22,399 bases of DNA from JALUUH01 sp964636675 (GTDB lineage: Bacteria > Pseudomonadota > Gammaproteobacteria > S012-40): contig CAZWUO010000039.1 of the NCBI GenBank assembly GCA_964636675.1, positions 1-22,399 of the forward strand, in the 5' to 3' direction. This document shows positions 7,200-14,479 of the stretch, piece by piece. The position numbers and the translations under genes were made by a program. How positions within the stretch are numbered: the stretch's first letter is position 1; each line of letters begins with the position of its first letter. The notes under the pieces are model-generated. The model had not been told where the DNA came from. It was given only the letters and a program-made list of their open reading frames with translations, and searched no databases.

Positions 7200-8285
7200 A
7201 TGAAACAACTCATTAACTTTTGGTTTGTCCTCATTACTGCAATCCCTGTTTTTAATCCAATATTTGCCACTGAAAATCGTATCAACTGGTATCAAATTGA
7301 AGTCATCATATTTTCACAGTCCGATTTATCCGCCGTTCACTCTGAATACTGGTCAAAAACGAGTTCCAACAAATTACTGGCAAAACCTGTTGAATTGACC
7401 AAGCCTATTATTATCCATCCACAACCTGAAACACCTGAGTTCGCTATTCCATTCCAAGAACTGTCTAAGAATACTTTTGAATTGAAATTAACCGATACCA
7501 AACTTGAAAAATCACCGAGATATCGCCGTTTAGTCCACAAAGCCTGGATACAAGCGGTAGAAAAAGATAAAAAACCACGACCTGTTCTGCTCGATGACAG
7601 TGATAATGACAGCGTTGCCTATCAAGAACTATCCGGTGAACCCACGCCACTAAACTTCGCTCAGAAAGCACTTTCGCTCGATAGTTTGCTGAATACGACA
7701 GAAACGGTGCAACAATCCTTGGTCATGGAAGAGCTAGACCCCTCAGTCGACTGGCCTAGCTTTTTTCCTCACATAATCCCTGCGTTGCCCTCCTTTGAGG
7801 ATAACAAGTTGAGCGAAAACTGGGAACTGACTCTCAGCGATTTTACACCGCAATACGCTATGTATGAATCTCATTATGTCCCACGGAAAATCGTCGGACC
7901 GCCTTATCATTCTGTCTTTGGTACCATAGGCCTGCGTATGAACAGGTTTCTTCACCTCGATCTGGATTTTACATTTCGCGCAAATTTAAATGTAATGGAT
8001 GAACATATTTCAGATTCATTAACGCTCAATGAGTTTGTGCGCAATAGTATTGATCATGAAGTCACTTTGTTAGCAGAGAATGATTTATTCAACAAAGACG
8101 CGATAAATACCATTAATGATACCCCCGAATTGCAAATCTTATATCGTTTGCAAGATTCAATGCGTATAAAATCAGGTAAGATATACTATTTCGATCATCC
8201 ACTGTTTGGGGTAATAACGATGGTTAATAAGTTTCAGCTGCCTATTGAGCAAAACCCAGAAGAGATGACTCAGCGTGCGCAATAG
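7200..8285 (+). CDS. csiV: CsiV-family envelope protein (peptidoglycan synthesis regulator)
   Basis: This 361-residue protein has a signal peptide (about 1-23, ending PIFA), so it should be periplasmic. The N-terminal WYQIEVIIFSQ (30-40) and the C-terminal GKIYYFDHPLFGV are the recognisable ends of the CsiV family; the middle is poorly conserved. In Vibrio cholerae, CsiV promotes peptidoglycan synthesis through LpoA and PBP1a. The only usable start is ATG 7200, because after collapsing the gap an in-frame TAA lies just upstream; no clear Shine-Dalgarno is seen. It converges on mtiP, with stops one base apart. Its position by mtiP, hpt and nagZ fits the cell-wall theme of the region. Family membership is fairly sure, and the exact role is inferred from the family. 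Confidence 0.75.
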   Translation: MKQLINFWFVLITAIPVFNPIFATENRINWYQIEVIIFSQSDLSAVHSEYWSKTSSNKLLAKPVELTKPIIIHPQPETPEFAIPFQELSKNTFELKLTDTKLEKSPRYRRLVHKAWIQAVEKDKKPRPVLLDDSDNDSVAYQELSGEPTPLNFAQKALSLDSLLNTTETVQQSLVMEELDPSVDWPSFFPHIIPALPSFEDNKLSENWELTLSDFTPQYAMYESHYVPRKIVGPPYHSVFGTIGLRMNRFLHLDLDFTFRANLNVMDEHISDSLTLNEFVRNSIDHEVTLLAENDLFNKDAINTINDTPELQILYRLQDSMRIKSGKIYYFDHPLFGVITMVNKFQLPIEQNPEEMTQRAQ

Positions 8286-8286
8286 T

Positions 8287-9033
8287 TCACTCAGCAGAAG
8301 CCGCCAATACCTGGTGCAGAATATTTTTTACTTGGCACATTCCAGATTTCAAACACCGTTGAATCATTTCCATTGTCAAGACTTCAACAGAACGACCTGC
8401 AGCCAAATTCGCCACCACCGTGATGGCAGCATATTTAAGCGCTAGTTCTCGCGCAAGCGCAGCCTCCGGCATACCCGTCATTCCGACAATAGCACAACCA
8501 TCACGTTCCAGTTTATCAATTTCTGCTTTACTTTCTAAACGCGGACCTTGGGTGGCACCATAAGTTGCACCAGCAACAACATCAAGCGATAAATCATTGC
8601 ATGTATTTAATAGTTGTTCTCGAATACCTGCATCATAGGGGTAGGTAAAATCAATATGGCTTACCTCGGTTAACCCGTCTTCAAAAAATGTACTCGATCT
8701 TCCCCAGGTATAGTCAATAATCTGGTCAGGAATAACAATACGCTCTGCGTAGCAATCCTCACGTATTCCGCCCACCGCAGCAACTGCAATAATATTTTCT
8801 ATTGCTAAATGTTTTAAGGCCCAAATATTCGCACGATAATTGATGCGATGCGGCGGTAGCGTATGTTGCTCGCCATGGCGCGGTAAAAAAACAATCTCTC
8901 TTCCCGCTATTTCTCCAAATATTAGCGGCGCAGAAGGATCGCCAAAAGGTGTCGCAATATTTTTCCTCTGCGTAATCTGCAATCCTTCTAAAGAACTTAG
9001 TCCCGTCCCACCGATTATCGCGAGTTTATTCAT
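8287..9033 (-). CDS. mtiP: S-methyl-5'-thioinosine phosphorylase
   Basis: This 248-residue phosphorylase of the PNP/MTAP family splits methylthioinosine with phosphate into hypoxanthine and 5-methylthioribose-1-phosphate. Visible motifs are the N-terminal IIGGTGLS, the phosphate site RHGEQH, HRINYRANIWALK, and the base site MTGMPEAALARE followed by VVANLAAGRS. The Asn-Ala-Ala pattern in place of the MTAP Asp pair favours 6-oxopurines, and overall it closely resembles the Pseudomonas MTIP. I chose the ATG at 9033 over the longer frame at 9051 because MNKLAIIGG matches the family start. That start lies inside the end of the phosphoribosyltransferase gene (8-base overlap), which suggests translational coupling. 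An MTA deaminase must exist elsewhere if the pathway is complete. Confidence 0.88.
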   Translation of the reverse strand: MNKLAIIGGTGLSSLEGLQITQRKNIATPFGDPSAPLIFGEIAGREIVFLPRHGEQHTLPPHRINYRANIWALKHLAIENIIAVAAVGGIREDCYAERIVIPDQIIDYTWGRSSTFFEDGLTEVSHIDFTYPYDAGIREQLLNTCNDLSLDVVAGATYGATQGPRLESKAEIDKLERDGCAIVGMTGMPEAALARELALKYAAITVVANLAAGRSVEVLTMEMIQRCLKSGMCQVKNILHQVLAASAE

Positions 9034-9586
9034 GTTCTTTTTGCGCCGCATATATTCCAGGTACGTTTCTTAAATACCCTTTATAATCCATTCCATACCC
9101 GAAAACATAACGATCAGGCACCTTTAATGCGCAGAAATCGGCGCTTGCCAAGCCACCTCTGCGGTCATGTTGTTTATCGACTAACACGGCACTTTTCACA
9201 TCAGCCACACCACAGCTTCTGCAATATTCAATAATGGCCTGCAGCGTATATCCTTCATCAAGGATATCATCGACAATGAGTACATTTCGGCCACCTAAAG
9301 GTTGCCGTGGCGATACGAGCCATTTTAATTCATTGCCTACCGTGTCATCTCCATATCGCGTAGCATGAATATAATCAAGTTGCAGTGGAAAATGCAGTTT
9401 CAATAGTAGCTCTGAAGCGACGACAAGTCCTCCGGTCATCACACACAAGATGATGGGATTCGTATCATAGAAAGTTTGAGTTAACTGATCGGCCAATAAG
9501 GTAATCGCCGCATCAACCTGCTCATGGCTATACAAACAATCCGCTTTATCATAAACATCTTTGACTAACTGGGGTGTTACTTTCAC
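9026..9586 (-). CDS. hpt: Hypoxanthine-guanine phosphoribosyltransferase
   Basis: This 186-residue type I phosphoribosyltransferase converts hypoxanthine or guanine with PRPP to IMP or GMP in the cytoplasm. The PRPP-binding motif NVLIVDDILDEGYTL spans 101-115, with the acidic pair D106-D107. The pyrophosphate loop is near 50-54 (MTGGL) and the purine-binding end is PDRYVFGYGMDYKGYLRN. The start is GTG at 9586, backed by a GGAG Shine-Dalgarno five bases upstream. Its 3' end overlaps the mtiP start, so the hypoxanthine released by MTIP would be used by this enzyme. Immediately upstream lies a MITE-like element that separates it from the DsrE-family gene. Confidence in the reaction is high. Confidence 0.93.
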   Translation of the reverse strand: MKVTPQLVKDVYDKADCLYSHEQVDAAITLLADQLTQTFYDTNPIILCVMTGGLVVASELLLKLHFPLQLDYIHATRYGDDTVGNELKWLVSPRQPLGGRNVLIVDDILDEGYTLQAIIEYCRSCGVADVKSAVLVDKQHDRRGGLASADFCALKVPDRYVFGYGMDYKGYLRNVPGIYAAQKEHE

Positions 9587-9604
9587 GCGTTCTCCGAATT
9601 GGTG

Positions 9605-9752
9605 CTAGGGAGCCTCTGATTAAGTGAGATAGTGAGATGAAAACAAGGCAAATTGAAACGAAAAAGCGCAGTTTACGCGAGTAAATGAGCATTTTGAGTT
9701 TCAATTTAACGCAGTTTACGCTCGCTAGATGATTTAATCAGAGGTTCCCTAG
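9605..9752. mobile_element. 148-bp MITE-like inverted-repeat element
   Basis: Terminal inverted repeats of 19 bp (9605-9623 and 9734-9752) match at 18 of 19 positions, and CTAG is found at each extreme end. Inside are a subterminal dyad (aaattgaaac and gtttcaattt) and a 12-bp direct repeat cgcagtttacgc (9667-9678 and 9710-9721). There is no coding sequence. The DsrE stop codon (9749-9751) lies inside the right repeat. These features fit a miniature inverted-repeat transposable element. Transcribed, it would form a long stem between the DsrE and hpt genes. Confidence 0.75.
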
Positions 9753-10117
9753 TAAGTAAATGTCACCGTAGCATCATCCATTGCCTCACTAATTAAATAT
9801 GCGCCACCTACGGTTTCATCAATTTCAGGAATTAAGTCATCTCCCCATAAATCTAAGGTCGGTGTACAGACTTTAAAAACAACACCGGCTTCATGCGCGT
9901 CTTTGATTAAATCGTAAACGCTTTTACGGCTGCCAGGTTGCGCATACATATTTTCAGCAGCACCTACTTTAGCGAGTTCTCCGGCACGACCACTAAAAAT
10001 CATCTCAACATCGAATTCCATGGCCGCAGCTACCGTCGCTTGAAAAAAAGGCGCGCCTAATTCTGATGGATTAGCAGGGTCTGTATTAACCATTATTATC
10101 AACAACTTATCAGCCAT
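9749..10117 (-). CDS. DsrE/DsrF-like family protein
   Basis: This 122-residue small cytoplasmic protein has the DsrE-type alpha/beta fold: a first strand LLIIMVNTDP, then PFFQATVAAAMEF, VEMIFSGRAGELA and a conserved region around VFKVCTPTLDLWG. One Cys is visible, in KVCTP. DsrE relatives take part in sulfur transfer or sulfur oxidation, but many members have no known role, and no dsr or tus genes are nearby. I prefer the second ATG (10117) because it sits better relative to the GGGAG Shine-Dalgarno than the first ATG at 10120. A candidate promoter lies at 10181-10210. The stop codon falls within the terminal repeat of the adjacent MITE-like element. Its substrate is not predictable. Confidence 0.8.
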   Translation of the reverse strand: MADKLLIIMVNTDPANPSELGAPFFQATVAAAMEFDVEMIFSGRAGELAKVGAAENMYAQPGSRKSVYDLIKDAHEAGVVFKVCTPTLDLWGDDLIPEIDETVGGAYLISEAMDDATVTFTY

Positions 10118-10180
10118 CATCTTCTCCCGTCAAGGTCTTAAATCCCAGTAAAGGCATACTACATTCATAAAAATGTGAGG

Positions 10181-10210
10181 ATTATAAGGATGCAGAGCAA
10201 GTAACGCCAA
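10181..10210 (-). promoter_or_regulatory. Candidate sigma-70 promoter for the DsrE-family gene
   Basis: On the minus strand a perfect TATAAT (10181-10186) is preceded 18 bases upstream by TTGGCG (10205-10210), four of six matches to the -35 consensus. Transcription would start about 55 bases before the DsrE start codon. Confidence 0.4.
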
Positions 10211-10228
10211 TTTATTTTGTCTTCTGCT

Positions 10229-10253
10229 TTTTGCTGTTAATTTTTCAGCAAAA
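10229..10253. other. Stem-loop downstream of nagZ
   Basis: Perfect 8-bp arms ttttgctg (10229-10236) and cagcaaaa (10246-10253) flank a 9-base loop. It lies 28 bases past the nagZ stop and upstream of the DsrE promoter. There is no proper T-tract after the stem on the minus strand, so a terminator role is possible but weak. Confidence 0.4.
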
Positions 10254-10280
10254 CTTGCACCAATTGACAATATATTTGCG

Positions 10281-11303
10281 CTAAGCAATGTTTAATCGAT
10301 CAATCCAGGCAGTCGCATTAGACCATCTTGACTGTCTCATTAATGAAGTATAGCTGGGTATTTGCCGCGCGAGCATGCGTTCAAGACGCAAACTATTTTC
10401 ACGCATCACCTTCCAGTTAAATTGCTCGAGCACCTCGATAACGCCTGCCCTATTATTGCAAATCAGAACCATATCACAGCCTGCTCGCATGGCAACTTCG
10501 GCCCTTTGCGCAAAAGTTCCTGCAATATGTGCCGCCGCCATATTCAAATCATCACTAAATATAATCCCATTAAACTGTAATTGTTTGCGCAATATCTGTT
10601 TAATCCATTTTTCCGAGAATCCAGCCGGCATGTTATCAACTTGCTCATAAATAACATGTGCAGGCATAACAGCATCTAACACCTTATTTTCAATCAAACG
10701 CATAAACGGAATAATATCGCTGCGCAGCAAATCGTTTAGGCTGCGTTTGTCGACCGGCAAATCAAGATGCGAATCCGCAGCAACAAATCCATGGCCGGGG
10801 TAATGTTTTCCCACGTTAGCCATCCCCGCCTCACGCATACCCAACATAAACTCAGAGGCCAATGCAGCAACGTTTTCAGGATCGGCCGCAAAAGCGCGAT
10901 CACCAATAACGTCACTCGTGCCAAAATTCAAATCTAAAACCGGTGCAAAACTAAAATCGATGGTGCAAGAAAGTAACTCGATGGCCATTAACCAACCCAT
11001 CTCACGACTTGCTTGATGCGCATCGTGAGGATGATCATTGTGTAATTTCCCCAACTGACCACAAGCCGGAATAAGGCTAAAACCGTCGCGAAAACGTTGC
11101 ACCCTCCCCCCTTCATGGTCAACGCAAATCAGCAAATTTGATCTAAGCGATTTAATCTCTTTGCTGAGCTCGGTGATTTGTTCTCTCGACTCAAAATTTC
11201 GCGTAAAATAAATCAACCCTCCCACCAAAGGATGTAATAGGATTTCGCGCTCTTCTGCAGACAAAGCAGTGTGCTCTAAGTCAATCATCACCGGCCCTAA
11301 CAT
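10281..11303 (-). CDS. nagZ: Beta-N-acetylhexosaminidase NagZ
   Basis: This 340-residue family 3 glycoside hydrolase acts in the cytoplasm in peptidoglycan recycling. It removes GlcNAc from GlcNAc-anhydroMurNAc peptides. Key motifs are ICVDHEGGRVQR (59-70), KHYPGHG (166-172) with the following D177-S-H179 general acid/base pair, and the nucleophile segment FSDDLNMA (249-256). The length is normal and there is no signal peptide. Its ATG overlaps the stop of the dppC-like permease gene (TAATG), so the two are translationally coupled and nagZ is probably expressed with the peptide permease. This arrangement suggests the permease brings in wall peptides or muropeptides, which is inference. Confidence 0.95.
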   Translation of the reverse strand: MLGPVMIDLEHTALSAEEREILLHPLVGGLIYFTRNFESREQITELSKEIKSLRSNLLICVDHEGGRVQRFRDGFSLIPACGQLGKLHNDHPHDAHQASREMGWLMAIELLSCTIDFSFAPVLDLNFGTSDVIGDRAFAADPENVAALASEFMLGMREAGMANVGKHYPGHGFVAADSHLDLPVDKRSLNDLLRSDIIPFMRLIENKVLDAVMPAHVIYEQVDNMPAGFSEKWIKQILRKQLQFNGIIFSDDLNMAAAHIAGTFAQRAEVAMRAGCDMVLICNNRAGVIEVLEQFNWKVMRENSLRLERMLARQIPSYTSLMRQSRWSNATAWIDRLNIA

Positions 11304-12142
11304 TATGCCTTTACCTCTTTAGAAATTTTGCCTCTTACATCCAAGGAATCTCGCAGACGGTCACCCAGTAAATTTACCGCTAATACAATTAACATCATGG
11401 CCATACCCGGCACAATGACCATGTGTGGCGCAACGAGCATATAATCCGTACCGTCGCGTATCATGCTACCCCAAGATGCCGCAGGAGGCTGCACACCCAA
11501 ACCTAGGAATGACAGGCTTGCTTCTGCAATTACCGCCCCAGCGATACCAAAAGTCGCTTCAACAATCAATGGCGCACTGATGAGGGGAATTAAATGCAGA
11601 CGAATAATTTTTGCCGGTTGAGTACCCAAGGAAATGGCAGCCGTTACATGATCACGATGTTTTACTGTGAGCACTTGAGCACGTGCCAACCTTGCATAAC
11701 CAACCCAACCCACAACAGATAATGCGATAACGACGTTTTCAATACCTGGCCCCATCACTCCGGCGAGTGCAATCGCGAGTAAAATCCCCGGGACAGCAAG
11801 AAATATGTCAATGATTCTTACCACGAGCTGATCTACCCAACCACCAAGATACGCACTAACCGATCCGATGGTTGTACCAATTAATAGGGAAATAAGCATC
11901 ACTCCAAACGCGACAAAAAATGAAGTTTTTGCGCCAACAACTAAGCGATCCCAAATGGGGCGACCTAAATCATCATGCCCCAGCCAGGCTTCAGCATTGG
12001 GGCCATGGAGTATTTTTGGGAGATTAATTTCATCAGGATGTAAGGGTAAAACAGGTCCTAGAATAGCCAGTAAGGCCCAAACAACGACAATGACGATAGG
12101 CAATATTTTTAACATAAGGGTCTGTTGACGTTTCATTTTCAT
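11303..12142 (-). CDS. dppC: DppC/OppC-type ABC transporter permease
   Basis: This inner-membrane permease subunit of a peptide ABC transporter has about six membrane segments. Family signatures, numbered from GTG 12145, are LGHDDLGRPIWDRLVVGAKTS (55-75, in two parts), the cytoplasmic EAA loop near 168-188 (TAAISLGTQPAKIIRLH) and EASLSFLGLGVQPP (208-221). The start is odd. GTG 12145, ATG 12142 and ATG 12136 lie inside the terminal repeat of an inserted element, while ATG 12115 lies just outside it and is probably the ancestral start. Up to ten N-terminal residues may therefore come from the element. No good Shine-Dalgarno precedes the upstream starts. It overlaps nagZ by one base. No binding protein or ATPase gene is in the window, so the symbol marks family, not substrate. 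Confidence 0.88.
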   Translation of the reverse strand: MKMKRQQTLMLKILPIVIVVVWALLAILGPVLPLHPDEINLPKILHGPNAEAWLGHDDLGRPIWDRLVVGAKTSFFVAFGVMLISLLIGTTIGSVSAYLGGWVDQLVVRIIDIFLAVPGILLAIALAGVMGPGIENVVIALSVVGWVGYARLARAQVLTVKHRDHVTAAISLGTQPAKIIRLHLIPLISAPLIVEATFGIAGAVIAEASLSFLGLGVQPPAASWGSMIRDGTDYMLVAPHMVIVPGMAMMLIVLAVNLLGDRLRDSLDVRGKISKEVKA

Positions 12143-12418
12143 CACTGCTGCTGCCGCTTTTGTCGCCCTGCAAGGCGGAAGAAGTGTCGTGTAGTTATTC
12201 TACATAAACGACTGACAACGCGGTAGGGCGACAAAAACGGCTCAGCCCTTCGGATTTCGGCTGAAAAAACGCCACTCGGCGTTGCTCGTACCCAAAACAC
12301 TCGCTGCACTCGCGGAGCAGACTCTCGCTTATTTGGAATAACCAAACCTCCCTCCTCGCGCCTTGATTGGCGATTTTTCAGCCGAAACAGTGGTGAAAAT
12401 AAAACATCAACAGACCCT
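12117..12418. mobile_element. ~300-bp inverted-repeat element inserted between two permease genes
   Basis: Imperfect terminal inverted repeats of about 31 bp (12117-12147 and 12388-12418, about 27 matches) both begin AGGGTCTGTTGA. Inside are two further perfect dyads: ttttgtcgccct (12158-12169) with agggcgacaaaa (12225-12236), and ttcggctgaaaaa (12256-12268) with tttttcagccgaa (12374-12386). A small hairpin acgcc/ggcgt is at 12269-12282. No transposase is encoded. The right end holds the dppB stop codon and the left end holds the upstream start codons of dppC. It looks like a non-autonomous MITE, possibly composite. Confidence 0.75.
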
Positions 12419-13346
12419 AGCTCGCATCCCCAATTCTTATGCGCGGATCTATCGCCGCATATACAATGTCTGTACAAATATTTACCACAACATAGCTTAA
12501 ACTAATCAGTAATACGCAGGCTTGCACCACCGGATAATCTCTGCTTTTTATGGCATCAATCGTTAATTGCCCGATTCCTGGCCAGGAAAACACCGTCTCA
12601 GTAATAACCGCTCCGCCAAGCAGGGTTCCTAATTGCAACCCTAGGATGGTAATCACCGGTAAGAGTGCATTGCGTAATGCGTGACGGGTAACCACCACCG
12701 TCTCACTCAAGCCCTTTGCTCTTGCCGTCCGAATATAATCTTCATGCAAAATCTCCAGCATCGTACTTCTTATCATGCGCGCAAGAATCGCTGCCAGCGC
12801 CGTGCCTAAGGTTAGCGCAGGCAAGACAATTGACATAAATCCATCTTTACCGCTGACCGGAAAAAAACCCAACCAGAGAGAAAAAATCAGAATTAATATC
12901 GGCCCCATCCAAAAATTTGGAATAGAAAGCCCGAGCAACGAAACACCCATTGAAAGATGATCCCAAGCGGTGCCTTTTTTAACCGCGGCCAATATACCCA
13001 AGGGTACGGCGATAAGAATGGCAATGAGCAAGGATACAAATGCCAACTGTGCCGTTGCCGGGATTCTTTCCAGCAAGATATCGGTAATAGGTCGATGTGA
13101 GTGAATGGAATGACCTAAATCTAGGGTAAAAAGGCCACTGAGATAATTCCATAACTGAGTATGTATAGGCAGGTCTAAACCCAGTGCTACGCGCAGCAAA
13201 TCTCTATCAGCAGGCCGCGCTGACTCGCCCAGCATTATCTCTACAGGATCACCAGGAATTAAATGAATGAGCAAAAAAACCAGTATGATAACGCCCAGCA
13301 CAACAAAAAATGCGCTCAACAATCGGCTAATAATATAATTCAGCAT
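12417..13346 (-). CDS. dppB: DppB/OppB-type ABC transporter permease
   Basis: This 309-residue integral inner-membrane permease has six predicted membrane segments. It begins MLNYIISRLLSAFFVVLGV, and the typical periplasmic-loop start LIHLIPGDPVEIMLG (26-40) follows. The EAA loop is near 203-226 (ARAKGLSETVVVTRHALRN), and the ending DPRIRIGD is typical of the family. It would pair with the dppC-like protein to form the channel of a peptide or nickel-type importer; peptide is the default guess. The stop TAG (12417-12419) lies at the edge of the inserted inverted-repeat element, yet the protein looks full length, so the insertion did not truncate it. The ATG at 13346 has no strong Shine-Dalgarno. 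It lies 80 bases downstream of the small membrane-anchored protein gene on the same strand. Confidence 0.9.
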   Translation of the reverse strand: MLNYIISRLLSAFFVVLGVIILVFLLIHLIPGDPVEIMLGESARPADRDLLRVALGLDLPIHTQLWNYLSGLFTLDLGHSIHSHRPITDILLERIPATAQLAFVSLLIAILIAVPLGILAAVKKGTAWDHLSMGVSLLGLSIPNFWMGPILILIFSLWLGFFPVSGKDGFMSIVLPALTLGTALAAILARMIRSTMLEILHEDYIRTARAKGLSETVVVTRHALRNALLPVITILGLQLGTLLGGAVITETVFSWPGIGQLTIDAIKSRDYPVVQACVLLISLSYVVVNICTDIVYAAIDPRIRIGDAS

Positions 13347-13426
13347 AAAGGCATAAGGATTTGGCGTTATTTTAGAGCAAACATAGAAATTTATTCATAA
13401 TCTATCCCTTAAGCATACTGCAGGGT

Positions 13427-13987
13427 TCAAATCACTTGCACACACGCGGCGTCATCTATTTTTGTCCATATGTTTTGCAATCGTCTTAACTTAGCGTAAA
13501 GCCGTTCATGATCATCCGAAACAATAAGGCAAAATTTCACATCTTTGTCGCTAGACTTAACTTTGTAGCTAAAGAGATAGTCGTCTTTTTCAAGCAATCT
13601 ATTCGGCCCAGGCGGTATTCTTGCCCCTTTAAAGACAACATAAGGCTTTTGTTTGTTTATCGACACCGCGAGTCCAGTGTGCACAGGTCGTGTCGTCGAT
13701 AACTTAAACGTAATCAATTCACCTAACTTTGCTTGGTTTTGCAACTCAGTTAATTTGCCATCCATTTGTTTTAAAAACGCGTGCAATTTGACGGGCACAA
13801 CACCACGTTGCTTATTAACGGATGCAAAGCGCGATAAAGGCGATACACTACTATTAATAATCACCACGGATAGCGCAATCAGCCCGAGCATTATTGAAAG
13901 CGTCAGTATGGTGCTTCTGCGCATTATTCGTCGCGCAGAAACCTTCGCTTGTTGAATTGATTCCCGTGAGGGTTTTTCTGGTTCCAT
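13427..13987 (-). CDS. Hypothetical single-pass membrane protein
   Basis: I do not recognise this 186-residue protein. It has a basic cytoplasmic N-terminus (KVSARRIMRRS), one membrane helix at about 26-46, and a soluble part of ~140 residues that should be periplasmic. The soluble part has beta-strand-like patterns (ELITFKLSTTRPVHTGLAV, KPYVVFKGARIPPG) and two Cys near the C-terminus (in VKFCLIV and AACVQVI). The ATG at 13987 is well supported by GGAG about six bases upstream. It lies 49 bases after the Nudix gene and before the permease genes, all on one strand, so it may be part of their transcript. No enzyme motif is visible. A small envelope accessory protein is the most that can be said. 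Confidence 0.75.
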   Translation of the reverse strand: MEPEKPSRESIQQAKVSARRIMRRSTILTLSIMLGLIALSVVIINSSVSPLSRFASVNKQRGVVPVKLHAFLKQMDGKLTELQNQAKLGELITFKLSTTRPVHTGLAVSINKQKPYVVFKGARIPPGPNRLLEKDDYLFSYKVKSSDKDVKFCLIVSDDHERLYAKLRRLQNIWTKIDDAACVQVI

Positions 13988-14036
13988 AATGACTCCGCTT
14001 CAGTATGACGATTTGCTATAAATAACGTTGCCGTTA

Positions 14037-14477
14037 TTAAACACTCTGAGTAATCGGAAGGATAGCTTGTTCACGAAAAAAGATATAATCATTTAATATT
14101 TTTTGGTGATCAAAAGCTAAGCTCTGGGGGATTTCATCCATGGCGAATATACCAATGTTCTTTGCGTCATCCATTGCCCTAGGTTCTCCTCGTGCAGCAG
14201 CGATGTAGACGATACTCACCGTATGCCCCCGTGGATCACGCTGTGGATCTGAATAACAGGCTAAAAATTGCGTCAACTCCACGGCTAAATGAGTCTCTTC
14301 CGCGGCTTCACGACATGCTGCATGTTGCACGGTTTCACCCACGTCAACAAAACCACCCGGAATAGCCCATCCAAAGGGTTCATATTTTCTTTCAATCAAT
14401 ACGATCGGCTTATCTTTTAAGTGATCCAATTCGATGATAATGTCTACCGTAAGCGCAGGTGTCTGGGGTCTTGCCAC
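14037..14477 (-). CDS. Nudix hydrolase
   Basis: This 146-residue Nudix-fold protein should cleave a nucleoside-diphosphate-linked substrate with a divalent metal in the cytoplasm. The Nudix box runs from G42 to L64: G-x5-E (E48), x7, then R56-E57-A-A-E60-E61-T-H-L. The catalytic Glu residues are all present; only the late Gly of the consensus is replaced by H63. The sequence around PFGWAIPGGFVDVGE recalls ADP-ribose-pyrophosphatase or NadR-like Nudix proteins, but the substrate cannot be fixed. The start is GTG at 14477, only two bases from the stop of the upstream pseudoprotease gene, so the two are surely co-transcribed and probably translationally coupled. A GGA lies ~13 bases upstream, rather far for a Shine-Dalgarno. 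Confidence 0.88.
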   Translation of the reverse strand: MARPQTPALTVDIIIELDHLKDKPIVLIERKYEPFGWAIPGGFVDVGETVQHAACREAAEETHLAVELTQFLACYSDPQRDPRGHTVSIVYIAAARGEPRAMDDAKNIGIFAMDEIPQSLAFDHQKILNDYIFFREQAILPITQSV

Positions 14478-14479
14478 TG

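Noticed and set aside
7186..7200. Alternative csiV start at ATG 7186
   Set aside because: That frame meets TGA after four more codons, so only ATG 7200 gives the signal peptide and the full protein.
12142..12477. Minus-strand open frame of 111 codons covering the inserted element
   Set aside because: It reads through inverted repeats, is Arg/Ser-rich without domain character and overlaps the dppB end; it is most likely non-coding element DNA.
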